From: Pradoshia sp. D12
GTDB lineage: Bacteria > Bacillota > Bacilli > Bacillales > Pradoshiaceae
Reading direction: 5' to 3'
NCBI RefSeq assembly: GCF_008935075.1
Contig: NZ_CP044545.1
Span: 3,599,587 to 3,663,586, forward strand
DNA length: 64,000 nucleotides
In this document: positions 8,385 through 17,689 of the stretch, piece after piece
Layout: each line of letters opens with the position of its first letter
How positions within the stretch are numbered: position 1 is the stretch's first letter
Position numbers and translations under genes: made by a program
Notes under the pieces: generated by a model
The model's database searches: none
Seen by the model: the letters and a program-made list of their open reading frames with translations, nothing else
Told to the model about the DNA's origin: nothing

Positions 8385-8415
8385 TAAAAAAGCACCAACC
8401 AATTGGTCGGCGCTT
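8385..8415 (-). terminator. Terminator of degSU
   Basis: On the minus strand AGCGCCGACC pairs with GGTTGGTGCT around AATT (two mismatches or wobbles), followed by TTTTTT. It lies directly after degU. Confidence 0.85.
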
Positions 8416-8429
8416 AAATCTATCATCTA

Positions 8430-9116
8430 TTATAATCTAACTTCAACCCAGCCGTTTTTAATCGCATATACAACCGCCTGAGTACGATCATTTACATTCA
8501 TCTTTTGAAGGATATTACTTACATGATTTTTAACAGTCTTTTCGCTGATAAATAAAGTCTCACCGATTCCTCTATTACTTTTGCCATCAGCCAATAATTG
8601 AAGGACCTCGCACTCACGTCTTGTCAGCAAATGCAATGGACGGCGAATCTCGACATTCATGACATTATCGCCATTTGCTGCTTCATCCGTTGCCAATCTT
8701 CTGTAATCACGTACTAGATTATGAGTAACCTTCGGATGCAGGTAGGAACCACCATCTGCAACGACTTTAACAGCGTCAATCAAGGCATCCGCATCCATTT
8801 CCTTTAATAAATAGCCGCGGGCACCTGTTTTTAAAGCATGGGTTACGTAGTTTTCATCGTCATGAATTGAAAGCATAATTACTCTGGAATCCGGAAATTT
8901 CTCAATCAACTGGCCTGTTGCCTCAACCCCGTTGACGTTTGGCATATTGATATCCATGATGATAACATCCGGATGATATGTATCAACAATTGAGATCGCC
9001 TCGCTGCCATCGTCCCCCTCAGCGATTACCGAGAAAGAAGATTCGAAATCGAGAATCCGTTTAACCCCTTCGCGAAATAATTGATGATCATCTATGATTG
9101 CAATTGTAGTTGTCAT
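8430..9116 (-). CDS. degU: DegU, two-component response regulator
   Basis: The 228-residue NarL-type regulator has a receiver domain (residues 5-120) with acidic pocket IIDDH, phospho-acceptor Asp55 in [13 protein letters not shown] and Lys105-type lysine in GYLLKEMDA. The C-terminal LuxR-type helix-turn-helix (about 160-225) contains [18 protein letters not shown] and [15 protein letters not shown]. Phosphorylated by DegS, DegU controls exoprotease synthesis, competence, motility and multicellular behaviour. degS lies directly upstream, as in B. subtilis, and a terminator follows. Confidence 0.97.
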   Translation of the reverse strand: MTTTIAIIDDHQLFREGVKRILDFESSFSVIAEGDDGSEAISIVDTYHPDVIIMDINMPNVNGVEATGQLIEKFPDSRVIMLSIHDDENYVTHALKTGARGYLLKEMDADALIDAVKVVADGGSYLHPKVTHNLVRDYRRLATDEAANGDNVMNVEIRRPLHLLTRRECEVLQLLADGKSNRGIGETLFISEKTVKNHVSNILQKMNVNDRTQAVVYAIKNGWVEVRL

Positions 9117-9234
9117 TATCTCTCATCCCCCATCTTTTTACAGTAAGTAGTCATTATCCTAATTATATTCTTGACTACTAGTAAACTCCAAACATTTACA
9201 ATAAATATAACTAAAAAACTATTTTATAAAAAAA

Positions 9235-10389
9235 TTACACAATTATTGATGCCTTTAATGGAATCTGAATATAGACAAGCGTACCTCCACCCACACTTGA
9301 TTGAATGGTCATTTCTCCTTCAAGTGTCTCAACACGCTCATTCATTCCCATGATTCCAAAGGAACCTTCCTTTTGTTTATGCGGCTCAAATCCACGGCCA
9401 TTATCCCGTACAGTCAATGTCCCTTTATCATTCAAAAGTTCCAGTTTAACCTGAATCAGGCTGGCATTCGCATGTTTGATTGCATTTTGGACTGCTTCCT
9501 GGGCAAGCCTGAATAACGCAACTTCATAATTCGGCTCAAGTCTTTTTTCCTGTCCATAAATCTGAAATTTAAAATCAATCTCTGAATTGTATTCACCAAT
9601 GGTTTGCAAATACTTACGCAGAGTCGGGATAAGCCCAAGATCATCCAAGGCCATAGGCCGCAGGTCATAGATAATTCGCCTAACCTCAGCCAGCGCACTC
9701 CGAACCATCTGCTTCAGAGATTTTATTTCCAGCAACGCTTCCTCAGGACCGCGTTCCCTGAATATCCGCTCCGTTAAATCTGAACGGACCATCACATTGG
9801 CAAGCATTTGTGCAGGACCGTCATGAATTTCACGAGAAAGCTTTTTGCGCTCGGCTTCCTGGGCCTCAATGATTTTAAAGCCAAAGTCCTGTTTCTGTTT
9901 ATACATATCGAGAACCTCAGACACGTCCTGCAGGTCACTTGTTAAATAATGCAGAACAACCGTGATTTGCGAAACGAGATTCTCAGCTCTATCAATAGTT
10001 TCCTTTAGATTAATGAGCCTTCTTTCAAGGTCATCTCGACGTTTACGGAGCTGTTTTTCCAGCTCTCTGTTCATGGTCAGGTCAACCTGATACGTATGTG
10101 CCTGTTCATAGGCTGCCCTCACTTGTACCTCCGTAAATTCCTTGAAACGGGAGGAAACATCTGATAAGCATTTACGGGATTCACGCGCCTTTTGATCAAG
10201 CTCATCCCCATCAGCAATGACCTTCAGCACCATTGTTTTAACAGATTCTAATTCAGAAGAAAGTTGAGCAAATTCATGCTGACAGTGTTCCCCTATTTCA
10301 TATATTTCTCCCTTACTATTGTCCACGGTACTGATCATATGATTAAGGATGTTATCGAGTGCCTTTCCATCCAGCTTAGGTACCCGCAT
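9235..10389 (-). CDS. degS: DegS, cytoplasmic sensor histidine kinase
   Basis: With the ATG at 10387-10389 the protein has 384 residues, nearly the 385 of B. subtilis DegS, and has a perfect AGGAGG seven bases upstream; an in-frame start further upstream would add 17 unlikely residues. The N-terminal half is a coiled-coil sensor region (30-175). The HisKA_3 box has the phospho-acceptor His189 in SREIHDGPAQML, and VRRIIYDLRPMALDDLGL follows. The ATP-binding domain has N box EAVQNAIKHA and G box DNGRGF. No membrane segment is present. The kinase phosphorylates DegU encoded downstream. Confidence 0.97.
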   Translation of the reverse strand: MRVPKLDGKALDNILNHMISTVDNSKGEIYEIGEHCQHEFAQLSSELESVKTMVLKVIADGDELDQKARESRKCLSDVSSRFKEFTEVQVRAAYEQAHTYQVDLTMNRELEKQLRKRRDDLERRLINLKETIDRAENLVSQITVVLHYLTSDLQDVSEVLDMYKQKQDFGFKIIEAQEAERKKLSREIHDGPAQMLANVMVRSDLTERIFRERGPEEALLEIKSLKQMVRSALAEVRRIIYDLRPMALDDLGLIPTLRKYLQTIGEYNSEIDFKFQIYGQEKRLEPNYEVALFRLAQEAVQNAIKHANASLIQVKLELLNDKGTLTVRDNGRGFEPHKQKEGSFGIMGMNERVETLEGEMTIQSSVGGGTLVYIQIPLKASIIV

Positions 10390-10690
10390 AATCTTACCTC
10401 CTGTTTGACGCAAAAGAATCCTCCGCTTCTTCTGTACCAATTCATATAAAATAGTTCGGTCTTCACGAATTTCCTTTGTGGGTGTTTTTAGAAATTATTG
10501 GGTAAATAAGTTAATATACCAGTGAAATACTACATAATAGTTAAATTATAGCACGATTACCAGTATTTTTTTTACTTTTTACTATTTCACATCTCCATCA
10601 CAGCATATTACTCTTCTGTAATAAAGATGTCGTACGAACCGAATAATAAAGTATACTAGAAGGGATATAAAGAGAAAGGCGGCAGTTTAA

Positions 10691-11323
10691 ATGCTGAATT
10701 CATATAAAACAGTAAAGGGATATGGCGAATCTGAACAAATCATCCAAAAGTCACGCTTTATTGCCTATGTGAATCGCGTGGAATCAGAGGAAGAAGCCAT
10801 ACAATTTATTCAATCAATCAAGAAAAAGCACTGGGATGCGACCCATAATTGTTCAGCCTATATGATCGGTGAAAATGACCTCATCCAAAAAGCCAATGAT
10901 GATGGTGAACCTAGCGGCACAGCCGGTGTCCCTATTCTCGAAGTCATTAAGAAAAAGGGCTTGAAGGACACTGCGGTGGTTGTGACACGCTATTTCGGAG
11001 GAATTAAACTTGGGGCTGGCGGATTAATCCGCGCATACGGCGGAGCAGCTTCTGAAGGAATTAACGCAACCGGTGTGGTGGAAAGAAGATTAATGCGCAT
11101 CATGAAATCCACGTTCGATTATACACTTCTCGGGAAAATTGAAAATGAACTTCGAAATTCGCACTATGCCATTAAAGAAATTCATTATCTGGACCGAGTC
11201 ATGATTGAATCCTACGCAGAGGAAGACGCAAAGGAAGCCTTCATAGACTGGATGACGGATTTATCAAATGGACAGGCATCCATAGAAGAAGGCGAAATGC
11301 TATACCTCGAGCATGACCTCTAA
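10691..11323 (+). CDS. yvyE: YvyE, YigZ/IMPACT family protein
   Basis: The 210-residue protein contains the UPF0029 signature: the motifs KKKHWDATHNCSAYMIG (about 45-61), NDDGEPSGTAGVPILEVI (about 73-90) and VTRYFGGIKLGAGGLIRAYG (about 99-118). YigZ/IMPACT proteins are linked to translational control in eukaryotes, while the bacterial role is not established. It is divergent from degS, the same arrangement as in B. subtilis, and the 250-base gap between them must hold promoters for both. Confidence 0.93.
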   Translation: MLNSYKTVKGYGESEQIIQKSRFIAYVNRVESEEEAIQFIQSIKKKHWDATHNCSAYMIGENDLIQKANDDGEPSGTAGVPILEVIKKKGLKDTAVVVTRYFGGIKLGAGGLIRAYGGAASEGINATGVVERRLMRIMKSTFDYTLLGKIENELRNSHYAIKEIHYLDRVMIESYAEEDAKEAFIDWMTDLSNGQASIEEGEMLYLEHDL

Positions 11324-11342
11324 TTCTAAAAGAACTCAATTC

Positions 11343-11457
11343 CCCCTTCTTTGTCTAAAATCTTAGGAAAAAAGTTTAATTTTATCGACAAAATACAACA
11401 AGAATTATAGTTGCAATTAGGTAAAATGAATCAATACGATATTGGACAAAGAAGGGG
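11343..11457. repeat. 13-bp perfect inverted repeat, 89 bases apart
   Basis: CCCCTTCTTTGTC (11343-11355) and GACAAAGAAGGGG (11445-11457) are exact complements. The right arm contains the ribosome-binding site of the small secreted-protein ORF that starts at 11464, so base pairing in RNA would hide it. Confidence 0.6.
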
Positions 11458-11463
11458 TTATTT

Positions 11464-11658
11464 ATGAAAAGAGTATACCAGGTTCTATTCAGCCTCACGG
11501 TACTCGTTGTCTGTCTATTGGCAACCTCCTTATCGGCAGAGGCACACGTGAAAAAAATATCCACTCCTGTTTTAACTCAGGAAATCCACAACATCTTCAG
11601 CACAGATTCTTCAAACTGTATACGCCATGAAATAATTTTCAATTCTATTAAAATTTAG
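11464..11658 (+). CDS. Short secreted-peptide ORF, probably a truncated gene remnant
   Basis: The 64-residue product starts with a clear signal peptide (MKRVYQVLFSLTVLVVCLLA, then SLSAEAHV with an AEA-type cleavage site near residue 27). What follows, HVKKISTPVLTQEIHNIFST, has no recognisable domain and the frame ends after about 36 mature residues. A purine-rich AAGAAGGGG precedes the start. It could be a real secreted peptide, but a truncated exported protein is more likely because the 250 bases that follow hold no continuing frame. Not assigned to a family. Confidence 0.4.
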   Translation: MKRVYQVLFSLTVLVVCLLATSLSAEAHVKKISTPVLTQEIHNIFSTDSSNCIRHEIIFNSIKI

Positions 11659-11906
11659 GCCAACTTCCCCGCTAACTTTAACCATAGCAACCTAATGCAA
11701 AATAACTAAGCCAAAATACAACCCACACTTTTTATTAACTCGACAATTAGCCACTAAAAACAATTTTTATAGAAAAGAATCCATATTAAAGTCTATTAAA
11801 AAGATCCAAAGTATAACTATTAAAATAGTTAAATATTACCATATTTATCCGATATAATAAATAGGGGATTATTGTAATTAATGCATTTAAACTAGGGGGA
11901 TATTGA

Positions 11907-14900
11907 ATGAGGAATTCATTAATTAAAGGAATTAGTGCCTTTATTGTATTTTTGTTTTGTTTCATGGTTTCCACTGCCAATGTAAACGCTGCGGAAACAT
12001 TACAAAAACAGAACAATGCTCAAAAAGGCGGTATAAAATTATTCAGTACTGCGGATGAGAAAGAATACACAGAGCAAGAGTTGATTGTTAAGTTTAAATC
12101 TGTCCTTTCTAAGGGTCAGCGAAAGCAAATCATCAACAGCATTAAAGGTAGTGAGCTATCCTTTTCTGAAACAGGAAATTATTCTTTAGTCTCTGTAGTA
12201 AAAAATACTGACCTATCTTCTATTGCCAAAAGGCTCTCTAAGCACAAATCCGTTCAATTGGTTGAACCAAATATATTATACAAAACGGCTTATACCCCAA
12301 AAGATAAACATTATAAAAAACAATGGCATTTACCAAAAATCAATATGCCAAAAGCATGGGATAAATCAAAAGGATCCTCTTCGATCATAGTTGCTGTTAT
12401 CGATAATGGAATGCAGACAAATCATCCAGATCTAAAAGGGAAAATTACTAAGCAAAAAAATATTGTACGCAACAACTCGACGATAACATCGGCAGCTCAT
12501 GGTACCCATGTAGCTGGTATCATTGCAGCTACTCAGAACACAATCGGTATTTCAGGTGTAGCTCCAAAGGTTAAAATCATGCCTGTTCAAGTTTTCAATG
12601 GGCAATATGCAGACGCTTATAGTATTGGTGATGGAATTGTATATGCAGTCAATAATGGTGCAAGAGTATTGAATTTAAGCTTTGGAAGTTATTCTTACAG
12701 TTCATATGTAGACAGTGCAGTGGCATATGCGCATTCGAAGGGCGCTATTATTATTGCAGCTGCAGGTAATGACAGCACCTCCTACACTTCTTATCCAGCT
12801 GCTTTAAATCATGTGTTGGCAGTTAGTTCCACTAATAAGAAAGACAGCGATTCATACTTTTCTAATTTTGGAAACTACATAAATTATTCAGCTCCTGGTG
12901 AAGATATCTATTCTACCGTCAACGGCAGTTCTTATGAATATATGGATGGAACATCAATGGCGGCTCCTTTAGTAAGTGGAGTAGCTGCTCTAATGCTTTC
13001 TAAAAATCCTTGGTTATCACCAGACCAAATAGAAATTATTATGAATAAATCTGTCAAAGACCTCGGGAAAAAAGGCTGGGATTCTTTATATGGATATGGT
13101 CGAATTGATGCGAGCAAAGCAATGTCAAATACACCTGGGCAGTTATCAACGATAACCGCGAGTACAAAATTCACTGCTACAGGGAAAAATAAACATAACA
13201 TCTCTGTAAGCGCATATGGCTCGTCAAAACTATCAATCTATGTAAAGGATTCCAAAGGAAAATTGGTTAGAAGTTTAGTCTCCAATAAACCGTGGAGTTG
13301 GGGGAAAATTTCCACATCATGGGACGGAAAGACAGGATCATATAGCTACGCCAAATCAGGAAAATATACGCTTGTTGCAAGAATGACTAGAGGCAGCAAA
13401 AACATTTATAAAACCAAAACTGTGACAGTTAAGGATAATGTAGCCCCAACAGTCACCAGTAAAGCTGCCAATTTTTCACACAAGGTCACTACATCAATAA
13501 AAGTTCCTTATGTACTTAACAAAGATTCAAAAGTAACTGTTAAAGTTTTGGATAGTACGGGGAAAACAGTTGGAACAATTATGAAGAGCAAGACCATCAA
13601 AGGTGGCAAACAATCAATTACTTGGAACGGGAAAAACTCCAGTAACAAGCTAGTGAAGGATGGCAGTTATAAACTGTCATTCGAAACCATCTCTCTAACG
13701 AAGGTCAAAGGAAAAACAATTAAATCAAGTATCACTGTGGATACGACTATAAATGGCTCTCTAAATAATATAGCTACCCCATTTAAAGCAACAGAGAAGA
13801 ATAAACAGAATGCAACCTTTAAATCCAAAGAAAAACTATATATGACTGTTTCTGTTTTGAATAGCAAGGGTTCGAAAGTAAAAACACTGGTTACTAACAA
13901 ATTGTATGATCCTTCATCCATACAACATAGTTGGAATGGAACAGACAGTAAGAATAAATTTGTTACAGAAGGAATTTATGTTTTTCAGTATGAGTTAAAA
14001 GATCTCATTGGTAATAAAAAAACGATTAAGAGTAAAACTTTCAACCTCGAAGATCATCGTGCTAATTTTGTAAGTGGCAAAGGAACAAAGAATATCACCG
14101 GTAATACGGACGTTGCTATTCCATATACACTCATTAAAGCTTCCAGTGTGTCTATCAATGTTTATAAAGGCTCGACACTTGTAAAAACAATCCTAAAAGA
14201 TGAGGACCAGAAGGCTGGCAGCTATGATTTCTCTTGGAATGGAACCAATTCTAATGGTGAGTATATTGGAGATGGAGTTTATACCTACAGAATCAACGCA
14301 TCTGACAAGTATAAAAATAACGCAACTTACAGTGCAAATCTTAATGTGGATCGCCAAGTTATTAAAGTTGAGTATCCGAAGCACGTACAAAATAAATCTA
14401 AAGAGTATAATGAAGCAGATATTGAAGTCTTCTATAAACTCTCTGATCCTGCTACCGTCACGGTTGAAATTTATGACGGCGATGATTCTCTAGTTAAGAC
14501 TATCAGTAAAAATGTAAAACAAGAGGCGGGAATTCAGAATTTCACGTGGGATGGAGTAAGTGACGATGGCAACGATTATTGGTATTACGAACCTCTCAAT
14601 TACGTTATTAAAGCCAAAACAGAGATGGGCAGAGAAACAAAAGTAACCGGCTCTATCTTAAGCAATTATTATGAGGAATATCCAGAGTGGATTCAAAGTC
14701 ATTCTGTAGATACACATAATACGGGCATCGATATAGTAACAAACTTATCAAAAGATACAGAGATGCAATTAACTGTCTATGATTATAATCATTATAACTC
14801 CGGCAATCTTAGTAGCTATTATGATCAGCAAACATATACAATCAAAACAGGGCAAAACACCTTGAATTATCTTGTACCTGACAATCTCTTTGTTGATAAT

Positions 14901-14993
14901 AGTTACATCGATTTAATGTATGTATTATCCTATAAGGATGAACTGGGGAATAAATACGAGTACGCCTATAACGATGGGTACTATAACTATTAA
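11907..14993 (+). CDS. Secreted subtilisin-like serine protease with FlgD-type Ig repeats
   Basis: The 1028-residue protein has a Sec signal peptide (residues 1-29, ANVNAAE), an inhibitor-like propeptide (about 50-125, ELIVKFKS...LVEPNILYKT), and a peptidase S8 domain with catalytic Asp166 (VIDNGMQTNHPDL), His198 (AHGTHVAG), oxyanion Asn288 (AAGNDS) and Ser350 (DGTSMAAP). From about residue 405 on come five or more modules of ~90 residues, each with the motif W(D/N)G(K/T)xSxxxxxxxGxY seen in FlgD Ig-like domains, for example SWNGTNSNGEYIGDGVYTY. There is no cell-wall anchor motif at the C-terminus, so it is probably released or held by the repeats. Exoproteases of this kind are typical DegU targets, but no operator was identified. 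Confidence 0.92.
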   Translation: MRNSLIKGISAFIVFLFCFMVSTANVNAAETLQKQNNAQKGGIKLFSTADEKEYTEQELIVKFKSVLSKGQRKQIINSIKGSELSFSETGNYSLVSVVKNTDLSSIAKRLSKHKSVQLVEPNILYKTAYTPKDKHYKKQWHLPKINMPKAWDKSKGSSSIIVAVIDNGMQTNHPDLKGKITKQKNIVRNNSTITSAAHGTHVAGIIAATQNTIGISGVAPKVKIMPVQVFNGQYADAYSIGDGIVYAVNNGARVLNLSFGSYSYSSYVDSAVAYAHSKGAIIIAAAGNDSTSYTSYPAALNHVLAVSSTNKKDSDSYFSNFGNYINYSAPGEDIYSTVNGSSYEYMDGTSMAAPLVSGVAALMLSKNPWLSPDQIEIIMNKSVKDLGKKGWDSLYGYGRIDASKAMSNTPGQLSTITASTKFTATGKNKHNISVSAYGSSKLSIYVKDSKGKLVRSLVSNKPWSWGKISTSWDGKTGSYSYAKSGKYTLVARMTRGSKNIYKTKTVTVKDNVAPTVTSKAANFSHKVTTSIKVPYVLNKDSKVTVKVLDSTGKTVGTIMKSKTIKGGKQSITWNGKNSSNKLVKDGSYKLSFETISLTKVKGKTIKSSITVDTTINGSLNNIATPFKATEKNKQNATFKSKEKLYMTVSVLNSKGSKVKTLVTNKLYDPSSIQHSWNGTDSKNKFVTEGIYVFQYELKDLIGNKKTIKSKTFNLEDHRANFVSGKGTKNITGNTDVAIPYTLIKASSVSINVYKGSTLVKTILKDEDQKAGSYDFSWNGTNSNGEYIGDGVYTYRINASDKYKNNATYSANLNVDRQVIKVEYPKHVQNKSKEYNEADIEVFYKLSDPATVTVEIYDGDDSLVKTISKNVKQEAGIQNFTWDGVSDDGNDYWYYEPLNYVIKAKTEMGRETKVTGSILSNYYEEYPEWIQSHSVDTHNTGIDIVTNLSKDTEMQLTVYDYNHYNSGNLSSYYDQQTYTIKTGQNTLNYLVPDNLFVDNSYIDLMYVLSYKDELGNKYEYAYNDGYYNY

Positions 14994-15084
14994 TTTATAG
15001 GATCTTAAATTAGCTGTCTAAGAAAACGTATCTTCTTAGGCGCACTCTAATTAAGTATAGGTATTTATAGCCTAGCTCATGTAA

Positions 15085-15211
15085 TCAACACTCTCATTTT
15101 ATAGTTGATTCTATAGTTTGCTTAATGGAATGGCTGACAAAGAAAATAGTTCTCCCATTTTCCTCTAAGACTTCTAGCAAATACTTGGTCACAAATAGAT
15201 AAAGCTTGAGT
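15085..15211 (-). pseudogene. Fragment of a tagH-like ABC ATPase gene
   Basis: The minus strand reads TQALSICDQVFARSL, then in a shifted frame EENGRTIFFVSHSIK. These match the Walker B/D-loop/H-loop region of TagH in this window (DEALSVGDQAFAEKSKKK and GKTIFFVSHAIGQ at 29021-29824). The DNA also aligns: atggctgacaaagaaaat here, atggctaacaaagaaaat at 29227. Only about 100-125 bases survive, with a deletion and a frameshift. It shows that a TagH-type gene once stood next to the rml operon. Confidence 0.7.
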
Positions 15212-15232
15212 AAATAAATCACCAGAACTAAA

Positions 15233-15276
15233 AAAAGCTGCGCACTATCCGTTTTTTAGGATAATCGCAGCTTTTT
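15233..15276. terminator. Bidirectional terminator between the protease gene and rmlD
   Basis: AAAAAGCTGCG (15233-15243) and CGCAGCTTTTT pair, with a further TATCC/GGATA stem inside. Both ends have A/T-runs, so it can stop transcription from both sides: the convergent protease (+) and the rml operon (-). Confidence 0.85.
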
Positions 15277-15295
15277 AGTTTGTCATCCAGAGCGG

Positions 15296-16141
15296 TCAAT
15301 GAACTCTTTGCCTCATAAAACGCTCTAGTGCATCCCTCCAGGTTGGTATGACAAAACCTGTATCCTTTACTTTATCCAATGACAGGACAGAATGCTTTGG
15401 CCTTGCAGCCTTTTGTGGGAATTCAGCTGATGTCCCAGGCAAAACCTCTACCCGTTTACCTTTTAATATTTCTTTAGCAAACTCAAACCATGTCGCCACT
15501 CCATCATTCGAAAAATGATAGACACCTGCCTCGACTTCATGATTCACAATATAAACCATGAATGCCGCTAAATCATGCGCATAGGTCGGCTTTCCATATT
15601 GGTCATTTACCACCTTAATCGTATCCATTTTCTTAGCTAAATTCAGCATGGTATAAACAAAATTACGGCCATGTTCTCCAAATACCCAAGAAGTACGGAT
15701 GATATAGGCAGAAGGACTATATTTTAAAATTGCCTCTTCACCTGCAAGTTTAGCCGCCCCATATTGATTGATAGGATTTGTTTGATCTGACGGTAAATAA
15801 GCTGCCTCTTTTGTTCCATCGAATATATAATCTGTACTTATATAAATAACTCGAGCCCCTATCTCCGCTGCCGCTTTACTAATATAAGCAGATCCATCTC
15901 TATTAATTCTCCAATTCGCTTCCCTGCCTTCTTCCTCCGCAGCTTCAACATTCGTATAAGCTGCACAATGAAAAATCCAGTCCGGGTGAATGGAAGATAT
16001 GGTCTCGGAAACTTCCTGTTCATTAGATATATCCAACTCTTCCTTAATAAAGGGGAATACCGTGTGTATCCCTTCCTCCTTTAGCAGGGTAACAACTTCA
16101 GTCCCGAGTTGGCCATTCGCTCCCGTTACTAGTATCTTCAT
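15296..16141 (-). CDS. rmlD: RmlD, dTDP-4-dehydrorhamnose reductase
   Basis: The 281-residue SDR enzyme has the Rossmann motif TGANGQLG (residues 6-13), STDYIFDG and the catalytic YxxxK in NQYGAAKLAGE (about 128-138). It reduces dTDP-4-keto-L-rhamnose with NAD(P)H to dTDP-L-rhamnose, the last step of the pathway. It is the last gene of the operon rmlA-rmlC-rmlB-rmlD, starts one base after the rmlB stop, and is followed by a strong terminator. Confidence 0.95.
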   Translation of the reverse strand: MKILVTGANGQLGTEVVTLLKEEGIHTVFPFIKEELDISNEQEVSETISSIHPDWIFHCAAYTNVEAAEEEGREANWRINRDGSAYISKAAAEIGARVIYISTDYIFDGTKEAAYLPSDQTNPINQYGAAKLAGEEAILKYSPSAYIIRTSWVFGEHGRNFVYTMLNLAKKMDTIKVVNDQYGKPTYAHDLAAFMVYIVNHEVEAGVYHFSNDGVATWFEFAKEILKGKRVEVLPGTSAEFPQKAARPKHSVLSLDKVKDTGFVIPTWRDALERFMRQRVH

Positions 16142-16142
16142 C

Positions 16143-17129
16143 TTATTTACCCAGTTTGGCGCGTTCCTTTAATGGACGCCACCATTCCTCATGATTGACA
16201 TACCAATCAATTGTTTCCACAATCCCCGTATCAAAGGTATACTTTGGCTTCCAGCCCAGCTCAGTTTCGAGCTTAGTGGGATCAATCGCATAACGGAGAT
16301 CATGCCCGAGCCGATCCTCTACATAGTGAATCCTATCACTTGAGAGACCAAGATGCTCTACAATTTTTTGAACGATTTCATTGTTGGTCCGCTCATTATG
16401 ACCGCCAACATTATACACTTCTCCACTTTTCCCCTTATGGAGCACTAAATCTATCGCGGCACAATGATCGGTAACATGCAGCCAATCGCGGATATTCTCT
16501 CCATTTCCGTAAATCGGTAACATGTCCCCATCTATTCCATTCGTTATCATCAATGGAATTAATTTTTCAGGAAAATGATAAGGCCCATAATTATTTGAGC
16601 AGCGTGTGATAGTAACCGACAAGCCATAAGTCTCATGATAAGCACGGACGAGCATATCTGCTCCTGCTTTACTTGCTGAATATGGGCTGTTCGGTGCTAA
16701 CGGTGTCTCTTCCGTAAAATACCCTGTTTCCCCCAGTGATCCATAGACCTCATCCGTCGATACTTGTAAAAACCTTTGTATATGACATTCCTTCGCTGCA
16801 TCCAATAAAGCCAATGTTCCCTGAATATTTGTTTCAATGAATATTCCTGGATTCAAAATACTGCGGTCCACATGTGACTCAGCGGCAAAATTAACAATTG
16901 CCTGGATATCATATTGTTCGATTAAGCTCTTGATTAGCTCACGGTCCGTGATATTCCCTTGGACAAAATAGTGATTTTGATTCTCCATCACATCATCCAA
17001 GTTATGTATATTACCCGCATAAGTTAGTAAATCCAAATTAATAACTCGATAATCAGAATAGGTAGTTAATAGATGACGGACAAAATTACTTCCAATAAAG
17101 CCCGCCCCTCCTGTAACCAAAATGTTCAT
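16143..17129 (-). CDS. rmlB: RmlB, dTDP-glucose 4,6-dehydratase
   Basis: From the ATG at 17127-17129 the protein has 328 residues, starting [20 protein letters not shown] with the NAD-binding GGxGxxG. It contains STDEVYGSLG (catalytic Thr/Asp/Glu region, about 120) and SPYSASKAG (catalytic Tyr and Lys). It converts dTDP-glucose to dTDP-4-keto-6-deoxyglucose. The start is chosen because GGGAGG lies seven bases upstream and the ATG overlaps the rmlC stop as TAATG; an upstream in-frame start would add only five unlikely residues. Confidence 0.95.
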   Translation of the reverse strand: MNILVTGGAGFIGSNFVRHLLTTYSDYRVINLDLLTYAGNIHNLDDVMENQNHYFVQGNITDRELIKSLIEQYDIQAIVNFAAESHVDRSILNPGIFIETNIQGTLALLDAAKECHIQRFLQVSTDEVYGSLGETGYFTEETPLAPNSPYSASKAGADMLVRAYHETYGLSVTITRCSNNYGPYHFPEKLIPLMITNGIDGDMLPIYGNGENIRDWLHVTDHCAAIDLVLHKGKSGEVYNVGGHNERTNNEIVQKIVEHLGLSSDRIHYVEDRLGHDLRYAIDPTKLETELGWKPKYTFDTGIVETIDWYVNHEEWWRPLKERAKLGK

Positions 17130-17689
17130 TAGGCATCCTCCCAAATAAAATTATAATCAGCTCCATGAAGCGACGGATGTTTTTGGTCCTTATCAGATAA
17201 AATCGGAACCGAAACTGGCCATTTAATAGCTAGCTCCTCATCATTCCAGGCAATTCCCCGGTCATGTTCAGGTGAATATAATTCATCCACCTTATAAAGT
17301 ACATTTACATTTTCCGTAATGGTACAAAATCCATGTGCAAACCCATTTGGAACGAATAATTGGCGCTTATTAAATTCACTGAGAATAAATCCTTCCCATT
17401 GCCCGAAAGTTGGCGATCCTTTTCGTATGTCTACCACTACATCATAGATTGCTCCTGTTACCACACGTACTAATTTGGTTTGGCCCTTAGGTTCCAATTG
17501 GTAATGCATCCCTCTCAATACGCCGGCTTCCTTTGAAAGAGAATGATTATCCTGTATAAACTGATCAAGGATGCCATGTTCATGAAATAGCTTTTCATTA
17601 TAGCTTTCCGTAAAGAAACCACGATGGTCCCCATAAACGGCAGGTTCGATTAATTTAACACCCTTCAATCCGCTTTCAATAACATTCAT
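17129..17689 (-). CDS. rmlC: RmlC, dTDP-4-dehydrorhamnose 3,5-epimerase
   Basis: The 186-residue cupin protein contains [22 protein letters not shown] with the catalytic His (about residue 60), the [16 protein letters not shown] strand and [10 protein letters not shown], all standard RmlC signatures. It epimerises C3 and C5 of the 4-keto sugar before RmlD reduction. The start overlaps the rmlA stop by four bases (ATGA), showing translational coupling in the operon. Confidence 0.95.
   Translation of the reverse strand: MNVIESGLKGVKLIEPAVYGDHRGFFTESYNEKLFHEHGILDQFIQDNHSLSKEAGVLRGMHYQLEPKGQTKLVRVVTGAIYDVVVDIRKGSPTFGQWEGFILSEFNKRQLFVPNGFAHGFCTITENVNVLYKVDELYSPEHDRGIAWNDEELAIKWPVSVPILSDKDQKHPSLHGADYNFIWEDA

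Noticed and set aside
15018-15040. CTAAGAA/TTCTTAG hairpin after the protease gene
   Set aside because: The stem is weak and followed by no T-run; the strong terminator at 15233-15276 is a better candidate.
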